The notes beneath the pieces were generated by a model, which was not told where the DNA came from, searched no databases, and saw only the letters and a program-made list of their open reading frames with translations. A program made the translations under genes and the position numbers. Shown here in pieces: positions 16,940-24,815 of a stretch of 40,302 nucleotides of DNA; within the stretch, counting starts at the first letter, position 1; every line of letters starts with the position of its first letter. The DNA comes from Promicromonospora citrea (GTDB taxonomy: Bacteria; Actinomycetota; Actinomycetes; Actinomycetales; Cellulomonadaceae). The stretch covers positions 1 through 40,302 of the forward strand of contig NZ_JABEMG010000030.1 in assembly GCF_013004695.1 (NCBI RefSeq), read 5' to 3'.

Positions 16940-17676
16940 CCACGCTGGTGACCCCGGCGGTGCCGGGGCCGGGCGGGGAGCACTACCCGCGGCAGCCCGC
17001 GCCCGGTCTGCCGCCGGGCCGTCCGCCGGGCATGCTGCCCGGCTCGGTCCCGCCGGGGCCGCCGTCGCGCGCCCCGCGCAGGGGCTGGTGGCGGCGCAAC
17101 GCGGTCTGGCTGCTGCTGCTCCCGCTCGCGGTCGTGGTGGCGGCGGGCGCGTCGTCGTTCCGCGTCTGGGCGTTCTGGTGGCCGACCGGCCTGCACGAGG
17201 AGGTCGACCGGGTGGCGCAGGGCGGGGTGGCCCACCTCACGAGCGAGTACCTGGACCTGTGGTCGACCGTGCCGGGGCGTGCGGGCACCACGGTGGTGCG
17301 CGAGGTCGACGTGACGGTGACGGGCGTCGAGCAGGTGACCGCCCTCCCGGCGCCCCTGTACGGCGACCCGACCCCGATCCCCGAGGGCTCCGCCGCGTAC
17401 GCGGTGCGCCTGCACCTCGCCGCCGAGCCGCAGACCGACCTGCTGGGCTGCCAGGTGGTCCTCGTGGCCGACGACGGCACCCGCTACGGCGAGGACACCT
17501 CCGACGCGTTGACCGGCACCCTCAACCGCTGCCTGCCGGCCGACGCGGAGGACTCCCTCAGCGTCGAGCCCGCGTGGGACGTCACGTCGTACGTGCTCGT
17601 CGACCCGGGCGTCACGGTCGCGGAGGTGTGGCTCGCGTTCGGCGGGCCCGAGTACGTCACGATCGACCTGCCGTGA
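16936..17676 (+). CDS. Single-pass membrane protein with DUF4352-like outer domain (trio, third)
   Basis: 246 residues. A Pro/Gly-rich cytoplasmic N-terminus of about 50 residues ends in the basic stop RRGWWRRN. It is followed by a TM (AVWLLLLPLAVVVAAGASSF) and an outer beta domain with VVREVDVTVTGVEQVTALP, AYAVRLHLAAEP and a Cys pair (LLGCQVVL, NRCLP) placed like that of the second gene. GAAGGAGACGAGGG precedes the ATG. Its last 20 bases overlap the end of the convergent membrane-protein gene, so transcripts from both sides would be complementary there. Function unknown. Confidence 0.78.
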   Translation: MTTLVTPAVPGPGGEHYPRQPAPGLPPGRPPGMLPGSVPPGPPSRAPRRGWWRRNAVWLLLLPLAVVVAAGASSFRVWAFWWPTGLHEEVDRVAQGGVAHLTSEYLDLWSTVPGRAGTTVVREVDVTVTGVEQVTALPAPLYGDPTPIPEGSAAYAVRLHLAAEPQTDLLGCQVVLVADDGTRYGEDTSDALTGTLNRCLPADAEDSLSVEPAWDVTSYVLVDPGVTVAEVWLAFGGPEYVTIDLP

Positions 17677-18949
17677 CGAGGCGGGCCTCCTCGGCCTCCT
17701 CCTCGCGGACGGCGAGGCCGCGCTCGACGAGCCGCGCGACGGTCGCCGCCACGAGGGGTGCGGCGAGCGCCAGCGAGAGGGCGAGGCCCGCCGCCGCCTC
17801 CATCGGGCTGAACGCGAGCCAGGTGTCGCTCGGCACGGGGCCCGTCACGGTGCGCACCAGCCAGCCGACCGCGTACGGCGCCCGCATGACCACGAGGTAG
17901 CCGAGGCAGAACACGAGCATCGGCCCCAGGCCGCCGACCCGGATCATCCGCAGGCCGTCCCAGAGCGCCGCGAGGCGGGCGCGGACGTCCTCGGTGAGCG
18001 ACTCGAGCAGCGAGCGCAGCCCGGCCGGGAGCCAGGTCATGCGGTCGAGCCAGCGGTGCTCGGTGGACGGCGGCTCCATGAGCCGGTGCCCGAGCACGAC
18101 GGCGCCGATCGCGAGCCAGGCCAGCGGCGCGACGACGACGACGTCGAGCGAGTCGAGGACGGTGCCCGCGCCGTCGACGACGAAGGTCGCCACCGCGCCC
18201 CCGGTCTCGCCCACGGCCTCGCGCGCCGACCCGATCGTGCCGGTCGCCGCGGCGACGAGCTGCCTGCCCTCCGCGACGTTCCAGAGCCCCGCCTGCACCC
18301 GTTCGATCTGGGTGGCCGCCTGGTTGGTCCAGTAGATCTCGATGAGCGCGCCGAGCACCGCGATGCCGACGAAGCCGACCCGGCCCTCGAGCCGGCCGAG
18401 GAGCCAGCGCAGGGCGAACGCGGCGGCGATGATCGCGATCAGCGTCCAGCCGGACCAGATGCCGAGGCGGGCGACGAAGTCGACGCCCTCGGCGGTGAAG
18501 GTGTCGTTGAACAGCTCGTCCGCGGCCGCCTCGTTGGCGAACCGCGCCTGGTCGGCGTCCATGAGGCCCTCGACCTCGTACACGACGAGGAACGGGACCA
18601 GCACGGACAGCGCGATGTCGATCAGGCGCCGCTCACGCTTCTCGGACGGCATCGTCGGCGCACGGTGGCCGGTGAGCAGCCCGGGGACGGTGTCCGCCGG
18701 GCCCGGCGCCGGCTCGGGACACAGCACCGGCAGCGACGCGCGGCACACCCAGAGCATGCCGATCACGGGCAGGAGGTAGCCGAGCGGGCTCAGGATCAGC
18801 AGGGCCTGGCCGACGGTCGAGTTCCACTGGCTGAGCTCGACCGCGCCCCACATCGCGCCGTTGCGCACGGCGACGCCGAGCAGCCCGAGCGTCAGCAGCG
18901 CGGGCCAGTGCGCCAGGAACAGGCGGCCGGCGGAGACCAGGATCCTCAT
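17657..18949 (-). CDS. Polytopic membrane protein of unknown function
   Basis: 430 residues with about eight hydrophobic segments (for example LLTLGLLGVAVRNGAMWGAV, LIDIALSVLVPFLVVYEVEG, LDVVVVAPLAWLAIGAVVLG, LGPMLVFCLGYLVVMRAPYA). The long loop between the third and fourth could be extracytoplasmic. I recognise no family motif. I chose the ATG at 18949 over the TTG 39 bases upstream because it starts just before the first TM. It lies 51 bases after pcrA on the same strand and may be co-transcribed with it. It converges on, and overlaps by 20 bases, the DUF4352-like trio, suggesting a shared membrane role, which is inference. Confidence 0.72.
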   Translation of the reverse strand: MRILVSAGRLFLAHWPALLTLGLLGVAVRNGAMWGAVELSQWNSTVGQALLILSPLGYLLPVIGMLWVCRASLPVLCPEPAPGPADTVPGLLTGHRAPTMPSEKRERRLIDIALSVLVPFLVVYEVEGLMDADQARFANEAAADELFNDTFTAEGVDFVARLGIWSGWTLIAIIAAAFALRWLLGRLEGRVGFVGIAVLGALIEIYWTNQAATQIERVQAGLWNVAEGRQLVAAATGTIGSAREAVGETGGAVATFVVDGAGTVLDSLDVVVVAPLAWLAIGAVVLGHRLMEPPSTEHRWLDRMTWLPAGLRSLLESLTEDVRARLAALWDGLRMIRVGGLGPMLVFCLGYLVVMRAPYAVGWLVRTVTGPVPSDTWLAFSPMEAAAGLALSLALAAPLVAATVARLVERGLAVREEEAEEARLVTAGRS

Positions 18950-19000
18950 GGCGACACATAGTGGCCCATATCGGACGACGAGCGCCAAAGGGCCCGCCGG

Positions 19001-21730
19001 TCAGAGCTTCGTGATCGCCGTGTACTTCAGCGCGATGCGCTTGGTGCCGTTGGTGCCGAAGTCGATCTTCACGACGGCGTTCGCCTCGACGTCCACGACC
19101 GTGCCGAGCCCGTACGAGTCGTGCGTGACGCGGTCGCCGATCTCCAGGCTGGGGATGTCCTTCTGGACCGAGATGCCGCCGAACCCGCCCGAGGCGCCCG
19201 CCTTCTTGCGCTGCGGGGAGAACGGGTTGGCCTGGCCGCCCGACGACACCGACCCGCCCCGCGAGCCCGTCGTCGCCGCCCGGCCGGACCCGGAGTCGCC
19301 GCGGCCCGAGCCGTAGCCGCCCTGCCCCCGGCCGGGCCCGCGGCCGGCGCCGTACCCGCCCGAGCCGTACCCGCCGCCCCAGCCGCCGCGTCCGCCCCGG
19401 ATGGCCGCCGTCGACGACTCGCGCCGCCGCCAGTCCCACAGCTCCTCCGGGATCTCCTGGAGGAACCGGCTCTCGGGGAACTCGTTGGCCATGCCGAACG
19501 CCGCGCGGGTCGAGGACCGCGTCACGTAGAGCCGCTCCCGCGCCCGCGTGATGCCCACGTAGGCGAGGCGGCGCTCCTCGGCGAGCTCGTCGTCGTCGTG
19601 CAGCGAGCGCATGTGCGGGAACGTGCCGTCCTCCATGCCGGTGAGGAAGACGACGGGGAACTCCAGCCCCTTGGCGGTGTGCAGCGTCATCAGCGTGATG
19701 ACGCCCGGGTCCTCGCGGGGGGCCTCCTCCGCGGCACCGTCGGCGACGTCCTCGTCGGGGATCTGGTCGCTGTCCGCGACGAGCGACACCCGCTCCAGGA
19801 AGTCGGCGAGCGAGCCCTCCGGGTCCGTCTCGCCGAAGTCGACGGCGACGGCGTGCAGCTCGGCCAGGTTCTCGACACGGCCCTCGTCCTGCGGGTCGTC
19901 GCTCGCGCGCAGCTCGGCGAGGTACCCCGTCCTGTCGAGCACGGCGCCGAGCACCTCCGCGGGCGCCGCGCCGTCGTCGACCAGCGCGCGCAGCTCGCGC
20001 ATCATGTCGCGGAACGCGAGCAGCGGCTTGAGCGAGCGGGTCGTCATGCCGGGGATCTCGTCGGCGCGCTCGAGGGCGGTTCCGAAGGAGACGCGCTCCC
20101 GGTCGGCGAACGTCGCCACCAGCGACTCGGCCCGGTCCCCCAGCCCGCGCTTGGGCACGTTGAGGATGCGGCGCAGGTTCACGTCGTCGTCCTGGTTGGA
20201 CAGCGCGCGCAGGTAGGCGATCGCGTCCTTGACCTCGCGGCGCTCGTAGAACCGCGTACCGCCCACCACCTTGTACGGCAGGCCGACGCGGACCAGCACC
20301 TCCTCGAGCGCCCGGGACTGGGCGTTGGTGCGGTAGAAGATCGCGACGTCGCCCGGGCGCACGCCCTCGGTGTCGCCGAGCCGGTCGATCTCGTCGGCGA
20401 CGAAGCGCGCCTCCTGGTGCTCGTCGTCCGCGACGTAGCCGACGATCTTGGCGCCGGCACCCGAGTCGGTCCACAGCCGCTTGGGCGTGCGCCCGGCGTT
20501 GCGGGAGATGACGGCGTTCGCCGCGCTGAGGATGTTCTGCGTGGAGCGGTAGTTCTGCTCCAGCAGGATCGTCGTCGCCTCGGGGTAGTCCTGCTCGAAC
20601 TCGAGGATGTTGCGGATCGTCGCACCGCGGAACGCGTAGATGGACTGGTCGGAGTCGCCCACGACGGTGAGCTCCGCCGGGTCCAGCCCCGTCTCCTCGG
20701 ACGTGCCGACGCCCGCCAGCTCCCGCACCAGCGTGTACTGGGCGTGGTTGGTGTCCTGGTACTCGTCGACCATGATGTGCCGGAACCGGCGCCGGTAGTG
20801 CTCGGCGACGTTCGGGAACGCCTGGAGCAGGTTCACCGTCGTCATGATGATGTCGTCGAAGTCGAGGGCGTTCGCCTGCGCGAGGCGGGCCTGGTACCGG
20901 GTGTAGACGTCGGCCAGCACCTGGTCGAACTTCGGCGTGGCGGCGTTGCGCTCGTCCGCCGACTGCCCGCCCCAGGGCCTGCGGATGCCGCCCTCGGGCG
21001 CGGCCTGCGCCTCCTGCTCGGCGTACGCCCGCGCCTGCTGCGCGTAGGTCTCCGGGTCGACCAGCTCGTTCTTGAGGTCGCTGATCTTGTTCGACAGACC
21101 GCGCGCCGGGTACTTCTTCGGGTCGAGGTTGAGCTCGCGCGTGACCAGCGTGATGAGGCGCTGGCTGTCCGCCGCGTCGTAGATGCTGAAGCTCGACCGG
21201 AGCCCCAGGTGCGCCGCCTCACGGCGCAGGATGCGCACGCACGCCGAGTGGAACGTCGACACCCACATGCGGCCGGCGGACGGCCCGACCAGGCCCTCGA
21301 CGCGCTCGCGCATCTCCGCGGCCGCCTTGTTGGTGAACGTGATCGCGAGGATCTCGCCGGCGCGCGCACGGCCCGTGGCCAGCAGGTAGGCGATGCGGTG
21401 CGTGAGCACGCGCGTCTTGCCCGAGCCCGCGCCCGCCACGATGAGCAGCTGCCCGCCCTCGTGCACCACGGCGGCACGCTGCTGCGGGTTCAGCCCGGCC
21501 AGCAGCTCCTCGGGGTCGAGGTGCGCGTAGGCGCCCCGCGCCCGCGGCGCCTCCGACTCGTGCGGCAGGCCCGCCAGCCACTCCGGCTCCGCGGGCAGCG
21601 CCGCCTCGCCCGGGTCGCCGTCCGGCGCTTCGTCGTCCCAGCGGGGCGCGGTGCTCGGCAGGCGTGCCCCGTCACCCGGCGCGGCGGGTTCGAGGCCGGG
21701 CAGGGACAGGCTGTCGAAGAGGGAAGTCAT
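19001..21730 (-). CDS. pcrA: ATP-dependent DNA helicase PcrA/UvrD1
   Basis: SF1A 3'-5' helicase for nucleotide-excision and recombination-linked repair, 909 residues. UvrD-type N-terminal ATP-binding domain: Q motif LNPQQRAAV, Walker A AGAGSGKT with Lys105, ITFTNKAAAEM, STFHSACVRIL, Walker B DEYQDTN near 320, GDSDQSIYAFRGA. C-terminal helicase domain: LEQNYRST, VMTLHTAKGLEFPVVFL-like block LMTLHTAKGLEFPVVF, YVGITRARERL. A Gly/Arg/Ser/Tyr-rich linker (about 769-808) then leads to a Tudor-like RNA-polymerase-interaction domain (about 860-909, GDRVTHDSYGLGTVVDVE). An acidic 70-residue N-terminal extension precedes the Q motif. ATG 21730 has TAGGCT 8 bases upstream. Confidence 0.97.
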   Translation of the reverse strand: MTSLFDSLSLPGLEPAAPGDGARLPSTAPRWDDEAPDGDPGEAALPAEPEWLAGLPHESEAPRARGAYAHLDPEELLAGLNPQQRAAVVHEGGQLLIVAGAGSGKTRVLTHRIAYLLATGRARAGEILAITFTNKAAAEMRERVEGLVGPSAGRMWVSTFHSACVRILRREAAHLGLRSSFSIYDAADSQRLITLVTRELNLDPKKYPARGLSNKISDLKNELVDPETYAQQARAYAEQEAQAAPEGGIRRPWGGQSADERNAATPKFDQVLADVYTRYQARLAQANALDFDDIIMTTVNLLQAFPNVAEHYRRRFRHIMVDEYQDTNHAQYTLVRELAGVGTSEETGLDPAELTVVGDSDQSIYAFRGATIRNILEFEQDYPEATTILLEQNYRSTQNILSAANAVISRNAGRTPKRLWTDSGAGAKIVGYVADDEHQEARFVADEIDRLGDTEGVRPGDVAIFYRTNAQSRALEEVLVRVGLPYKVVGGTRFYERREVKDAIAYLRALSNQDDDVNLRRILNVPKRGLGDRAESLVATFADRERVSFGTALERADEIPGMTTRSLKPLLAFRDMMRELRALVDDGAAPAEVLGAVLDRTGYLAELRASDDPQDEGRVENLAELHAVAVDFGETDPEGSLADFLERVSLVADSDQIPDEDVADGAAEEAPREDPGVITLMTLHTAKGLEFPVVFLTGMEDGTFPHMRSLHDDDELAEERRLAYVGITRARERLYVTRSSTRAAFGMANEFPESRFLQEIPEELWDWRRRESSTAAIRGGRGGWGGGYGSGGYGAGRGPGRGQGGYGSGRGDSGSGRAATTGSRGGSVSSGGQANPFSPQRKKAGASGGFGGISVQKDIPSLEIGDRVTHDSYGLGTVVDVEANAVVKIDFGTNGTKRIALKYTAITKL

Positions 21731-21738
21731 CGCCCCCA

Positions 21739-21744
21739 AGCCTA
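21739..21744 (-). promoter_or_regulatory. pcrA -10 element (leaderless)
   Basis: TAGGCT on the minus strand ends 8 bases before the ATG, in the 39-base gap after the cytidylyltransferase gene. Confidence 0.45.
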
Positions 21745-21769
21745 GGCGCCGCCACCGACATCCCGTGCC

Positions 21770-22228
21770 TCAGCCGCGCGCGGCCTCCTGCGCCGGCGCG
21801 CCCGCGGACGTGCCGTCCAGGAGGTCGAGCGCGCGCCGCAGCTTGGTGCTCGACGTGTGCACCGTGTAGGGGAAGTAGACGACCTCGACCCCCACCTCGG
21901 CGAACCGGCGCTCGAGGTCGCGGCCCTTGGCCGTGCCCTTCCAGTCGTCACCCTTGAAGAAGACGTCGAACCGCCGCCTGCGCCACGTCTCGATCTTGTC
22001 GGGCTGCGTCTCGACGAAGACCTCGTCGACGAACTCGATGTGACGCACGATCTCCGCGCGCTCGATCACCGGCACCACGGGGCGGCGGCCCTTGGCCAGC
22101 TCGAGCATGGCGTCGTCCACCACACCGGCGACCAGGTGGTCGCAGTGGTCCTTGGCGTGCCGGAGGACATTGAGGTGCCCCACGTGGAACAGGTCCCAGG
22201 CGCCAGGCGCGTAACCCACCACTGTCAT
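21770..22228 (-). CDS. Glycerol-3-phosphate cytidylyltransferase-like protein (TagD/TarD type)
   Basis: 152 residues, nucleotidyltransferase of the HIGH superfamily. GYAPGAWDLFHVGHLNVLRH holds the HxGH signature (His15, His18). The second signature is TVHTSSTKLR (122-131), close to the RTEGISTT of TagD. Such enzymes make CDP-glycerol or a related CDP-alcohol from CTP. The gene opens the polysaccharide locus and is divergent from the phosphatase gene. The CDP-alcohol product could feed the CDP-alcohol phosphatidyltransferase at 38151-38882. The exact alcohol is uncertain (glycerol, ribitol or ethanolamine types are all possible). TAGCCT lies 7 bases before the ATG. Confidence 0.88.
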   Translation of the reverse strand: MTVVGYAPGAWDLFHVGHLNVLRHAKDHCDHLVAGVVDDAMLELAKGRRPVVPVIERAEIVRHIEFVDEVFVETQPDKIETWRRRRFDVFFKGDDWKGTAKGRDLERRFAEVGVEVVYFPYTVHTSSTKLRRALDLLDGTSAGAPAQEAARG

Positions 22229-22235
22229 GGCAGGA

Positions 22236-22241
22236 AGGCTA
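22236..22241 (-). promoter_or_regulatory. Cytidylyltransferase -10 element (leaderless)
   Basis: TAGCCT on the minus strand ends 7 bases before the ATG at 22228. A GGGTGA hexamer (22286-22291) lies 44 bases upstream of it. Confidence 0.5.
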
Positions 22242-22283
22242 GGAGCGCTCCCGCCGCGATGGGATGCCCAAGGGGCCTCGGGA

Positions 22284-22355
22284 GCGGGTGAACGTGCAGT
22301 TCACCCGCTGCCGGTCAGATACGCAATTCACCCCGCTCGGGTGACTTTCGGGTGA
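22284..22355. promoter_or_regulatory. Cluster of TCACCC/GGGTGA elements (PHO-box-like) in a divergent promoter
   Basis: Five hexamers in 72 bases: GGGTGA at 22286, 22339 and 22350, TCACCC at 22301 and 22328. The first pair forms a perfect inverted repeat GCGGGTGAAC-5-GTTCACCCGC (22284-22308). The last two are a direct repeat with an 11-base period ending 28 bases before the phosphatase -10. This arrangement suits an OmpR-family regulator such as PhoP; the regulator's identity is inference. Confidence 0.6.
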
Positions 22356-22383
22356 AAGCGCACCGAACGGCCGCTCGTGGACA

Positions 22384-22389
22384 TAGCGT
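22384..22389 (+). promoter_or_regulatory. Phosphatase-operon -10 element (leaderless)
   Basis: TAGCGT ends 6 bases before the ATG at 22396; no Shine-Dalgarno. It favours ATG 22396 over ATG 22411. Confidence 0.55.
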
Positions 22390-22395
22390 CGCGGC

Positions 22396-23058
22396 ATGCT
22401 TGGCACCACCATGTCGACGTCGGTCCTTGCCGTGTGCACGGGGAACATCTGTCGTTCCCCCGTCCTCGCGCGCCTGCTCACGGCCCGGACCGACGGCACC
22501 GTCCGCATCAGCAGCGCAGGCGTGCGCGCCCGCAGGGGCGAGCCGATCGAGCCGCGCATGGCGAGCCTCCTGCAGGCGCGCGGCCTCGACACCGGCCCGT
22601 TCACCGCGCACCAGCTCACCGCCGACGCCATCCGCTCGGCGACCGTCGTCATCACCATGACCCGCGCGCAGCGCGCCGCGGTCGTGCGGGCCGTCCCCGA
22701 GGCCGTGCGCCGCACCTTCACGCTGCTGGAGCTCGCGCACGTGCTCAGCACGTCGCCCGGCGCCCGCTCGGCCTCGGACGACGCCGCGCGCTGGGCGCAG
22801 GTCCCCGAGCTCGTGAGCCTCGAGCGCCTGAACCACCCGGCACTCACGCGCGAGCTCGACATCGAGGACCCCTACGGGCGCAGCGAGAAGGTCTACCGCC
22901 GCGTCTTCGAGCGGATCACGTCGGCTACCGACACGGTCTGCGGGGTGCTCGGCACCGGCAGGCAGCCCTGGCTCCTGGGCAGCAAGCCACCCCGGTCCGG
23001 TCCGCTGCCCGTCGCGCAGCCGCAGCCGCGCCACTCCTCGAGCCTCGGCCGGCTCTGA
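22396..23058 (+). CDS. Low-molecular-weight protein-tyrosine phosphatase
   Basis: 220 residues. The P-loop C(X)5R is CTGNICRS with nucleophile Cys14 and Arg20. The general acid is Asp158 in EDPYGRS. A basic, Pro-rich tail of about 30 residues follows the domain. In polysaccharide loci such phosphatases (Wzb/CpsB-like role) dephosphorylate the tail tyrosines of the partner BY-kinase, which is the next gene 41 bases downstream. Cytoplasmic. It is divergent from the cytidylyltransferase gene across the TCACCC cluster. Confidence 0.94.
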   Translation: MLGTTMSTSVLAVCTGNICRSPVLARLLTARTDGTVRISSAGVRARRGEPIEPRMASLLQARGLDTGPFTAHQLTADAIRSATVVITMTRAQRAAVVRAVPEAVRRTFTLLELAHVLSTSPGARSASDDAARWAQVPELVSLERLNHPALTRELDIEDPYGRSEKVYRRVFERITSATDTVCGVLGTGRQPWLLGSKPPRSGPLPVAQPQPRHSSSLGRL

Positions 23059-23099
23059 CCGCTGACGACACAGGCCGGACGACTACAGGGAGGCAGGAC

Positions 23100-24815
23100 G
23101 TGGAACTGGTCGAGTACGCGAACGTGCTGCGCAGGCGCTGGGCGGTGATCGTGAGCGTCGCGCTCGCCGGAGCGCTCGCCGCCTTCGGCTGGGCCTGGTC
23201 GACGCCGCCCTCCTACACCGCGACGGCGAAGGTCTACGTCTCGCTCAACACCGGCGAGTCCACCAGCGACCTGCTGCAGGGCTCGACGTACGTGAAGAAC
23301 CTCATCGAGTCCTACGCGGCGCTCACCGACATGCCGGTGGTGCTGGACCCGGTCGCCGCGGAGCTCGGGGACGTCACCGGGCGGCAGCTCGCCAAGGCTG
23401 TCACGGCCGACTCCCCGCTCAACACCTCGATCATCGAGATCAAGGTCGAGGACGGCGACCCGGAGCGCTCGGCGCTCATCGCGAACGCCGTCGCCGACCA
23501 GCTCTCGTCGACCGTCGTCGACCTGTCGCCCGAGACGCCCGGCGGCGGCCAGGCCATCGCGGTGACGGTGGTGTCGTCGGCCGAGGTGCCGCAGTACCCG
23601 TCGGCGCCCCGCACGCGCCTGCTCACGGCAGCGGGCGGCGCCGCGGGCCTCGCGCTCAGCGTGGTGCTCGTGCTGCTCTGGGCCGTGCTGGACACCCGTA
23701 TCCGGTCGGCCAGCGACCTCGAGCTCGTCTCGGAGGGCGCAGGCCTGCTCGGCTCCATCCCGGTGGCCAAGCGGAAGCTGGCCCGGGTCCCGGCCACGCA
23801 GGACCCGCTGAGCACCCGCGCGGAGGCGTACCGGCGCGTGCAGACGAACCTCTCCTTCGTCGACGCGACGACGCCGGCCCGCGTGCTCGTGGTGACGTCG
23901 AGCGTGCCCGGCGAGGGCAAGTCGACGACGGCGATCAACCTCGCCTCCACCTTCGCCGAGAGCGGCAGCAGCGTGCTGCTGGTCGACTGCGACATGCGCC
24001 GGCCGTCGGTCGCCACGTCGCTGGGGCTGGAGGAGGCCGCGGGCCTCACCACGGCCCTGGTCGGGCGGGCCGCGATGGCCGACCTCGTCCAGCGGTACGG
24101 GCCCGGCGAGCTCGACGTGCTCCCGGTCGGGCCCATCCCGCCCAACCCGCACCAGCTCATCGCGTCGCAGGCCACGCAGGACCTCGTCGCGACCGCCCGG
24201 GCGGAGTACGACGTCGTCGTCATCGACGCGCCACCCCTCCTGCCGGTCTCCGACGCCGCCCTCCTGGCCACCATGGCCGACGGCGTCGTGGTCGTCGCGG
24301 GCGCCCGGCGCGTGCGCAGGCAGCAGCTCGCCCAGGCCCTGCGGGCCCTCGCGGGCGTCGAGGCGCGCGTGCTCGGCTTCATCCTGACGTTCGCGCCGCG
24401 GTCCGGCCCGGACGGCACCTACTACGGCTACAGCACCCGACGACGGCGGTGGCCGCGCCTGCTGCCCGGCTCCTCCCGGCAGCACGCGCCGCTCAGCCTG
24501 CCGACCGGGGCGATCCGCGCCGTGCCCGCCCCCGGCACCGGGGCCGCTGCGCCGGCGTCCGGCCGGGCGCCCGGTGTCGTGCCGGGGCCGGGCGGGATCC
24601 CGGGCGTCGACGGCCGCAGGCCGCCCGCCGACGCGGGCAACGCCGCACCCGCGTCCGGCGCCCCGCCGGCCCCGCGGACCGCGCCGCCGGCGCAGGCCGT
24701 CGCGGCCGACCTCACCGGACCGAACGCCCCGACCCTGCGGCTGAAGCCGGCGGGCATGCCGCCGGCCATCCCGCCCGTGATCGAGCTGGGGACCGCCGAT
24801 GAACGTGCCGGGTGA
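23100..24815 (+). CDS. Polysaccharide co-polymerase with BY-kinase domain (Wzz/CpsD fusion)
   Basis: 571 residues. A Wzz-like part with TM1 (about 14-33) and TM2 (about 174-197, LLTAAGGAAGLALSVVLVLL) encloses an extracytoplasmic loop. Then comes a cytoplasmic tyrosine kinase with Walker A SVPGEGKSTT (Lys274), Walker A' VLLVDCDMRRP and Walker B VVVIDAPP (Asp376). The tyrosine cluster is short (Tyr441, Tyr442, Tyr444 in TYYGYS), followed by RRRR and a Pro/Ala/Gly-rich tail of about 120 residues that is unusual for the family. It controls chain length and assembly; phosphorylation is reversed by the upstream phosphatase. GTG 23100 has GGGAGG upstream. The end overlaps the next gene by 17 bases. 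Confidence 0.94.
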   Translation: MELVEYANVLRRRWAVIVSVALAGALAAFGWAWSTPPSYTATAKVYVSLNTGESTSDLLQGSTYVKNLIESYAALTDMPVVLDPVAAELGDVTGRQLAKAVTADSPLNTSIIEIKVEDGDPERSALIANAVADQLSSTVVDLSPETPGGGQAIAVTVVSSAEVPQYPSAPRTRLLTAAGGAAGLALSVVLVLLWAVLDTRIRSASDLELVSEGAGLLGSIPVAKRKLARVPATQDPLSTRAEAYRRVQTNLSFVDATTPARVLVVTSSVPGEGKSTTAINLASTFAESGSSVLLVDCDMRRPSVATSLGLEEAAGLTTALVGRAAMADLVQRYGPGELDVLPVGPIPPNPHQLIASQATQDLVATARAEYDVVVIDAPPLLPVSDAALLATMADGVVVVAGARRVRRQQLAQALRALAGVEARVLGFILTFAPRSGPDGTYYGYSTRRRRWPRLLPGSSRQHAPLSLPTGAIRAVPAPGTGAAAPASGRAPGVVPGPGGIPGVDGRRPPADAGNAAPASGAPPAPRTAPPAQAVAADLTGPNAPTLRLKPAGMPPAIPPVIELGTADERAG

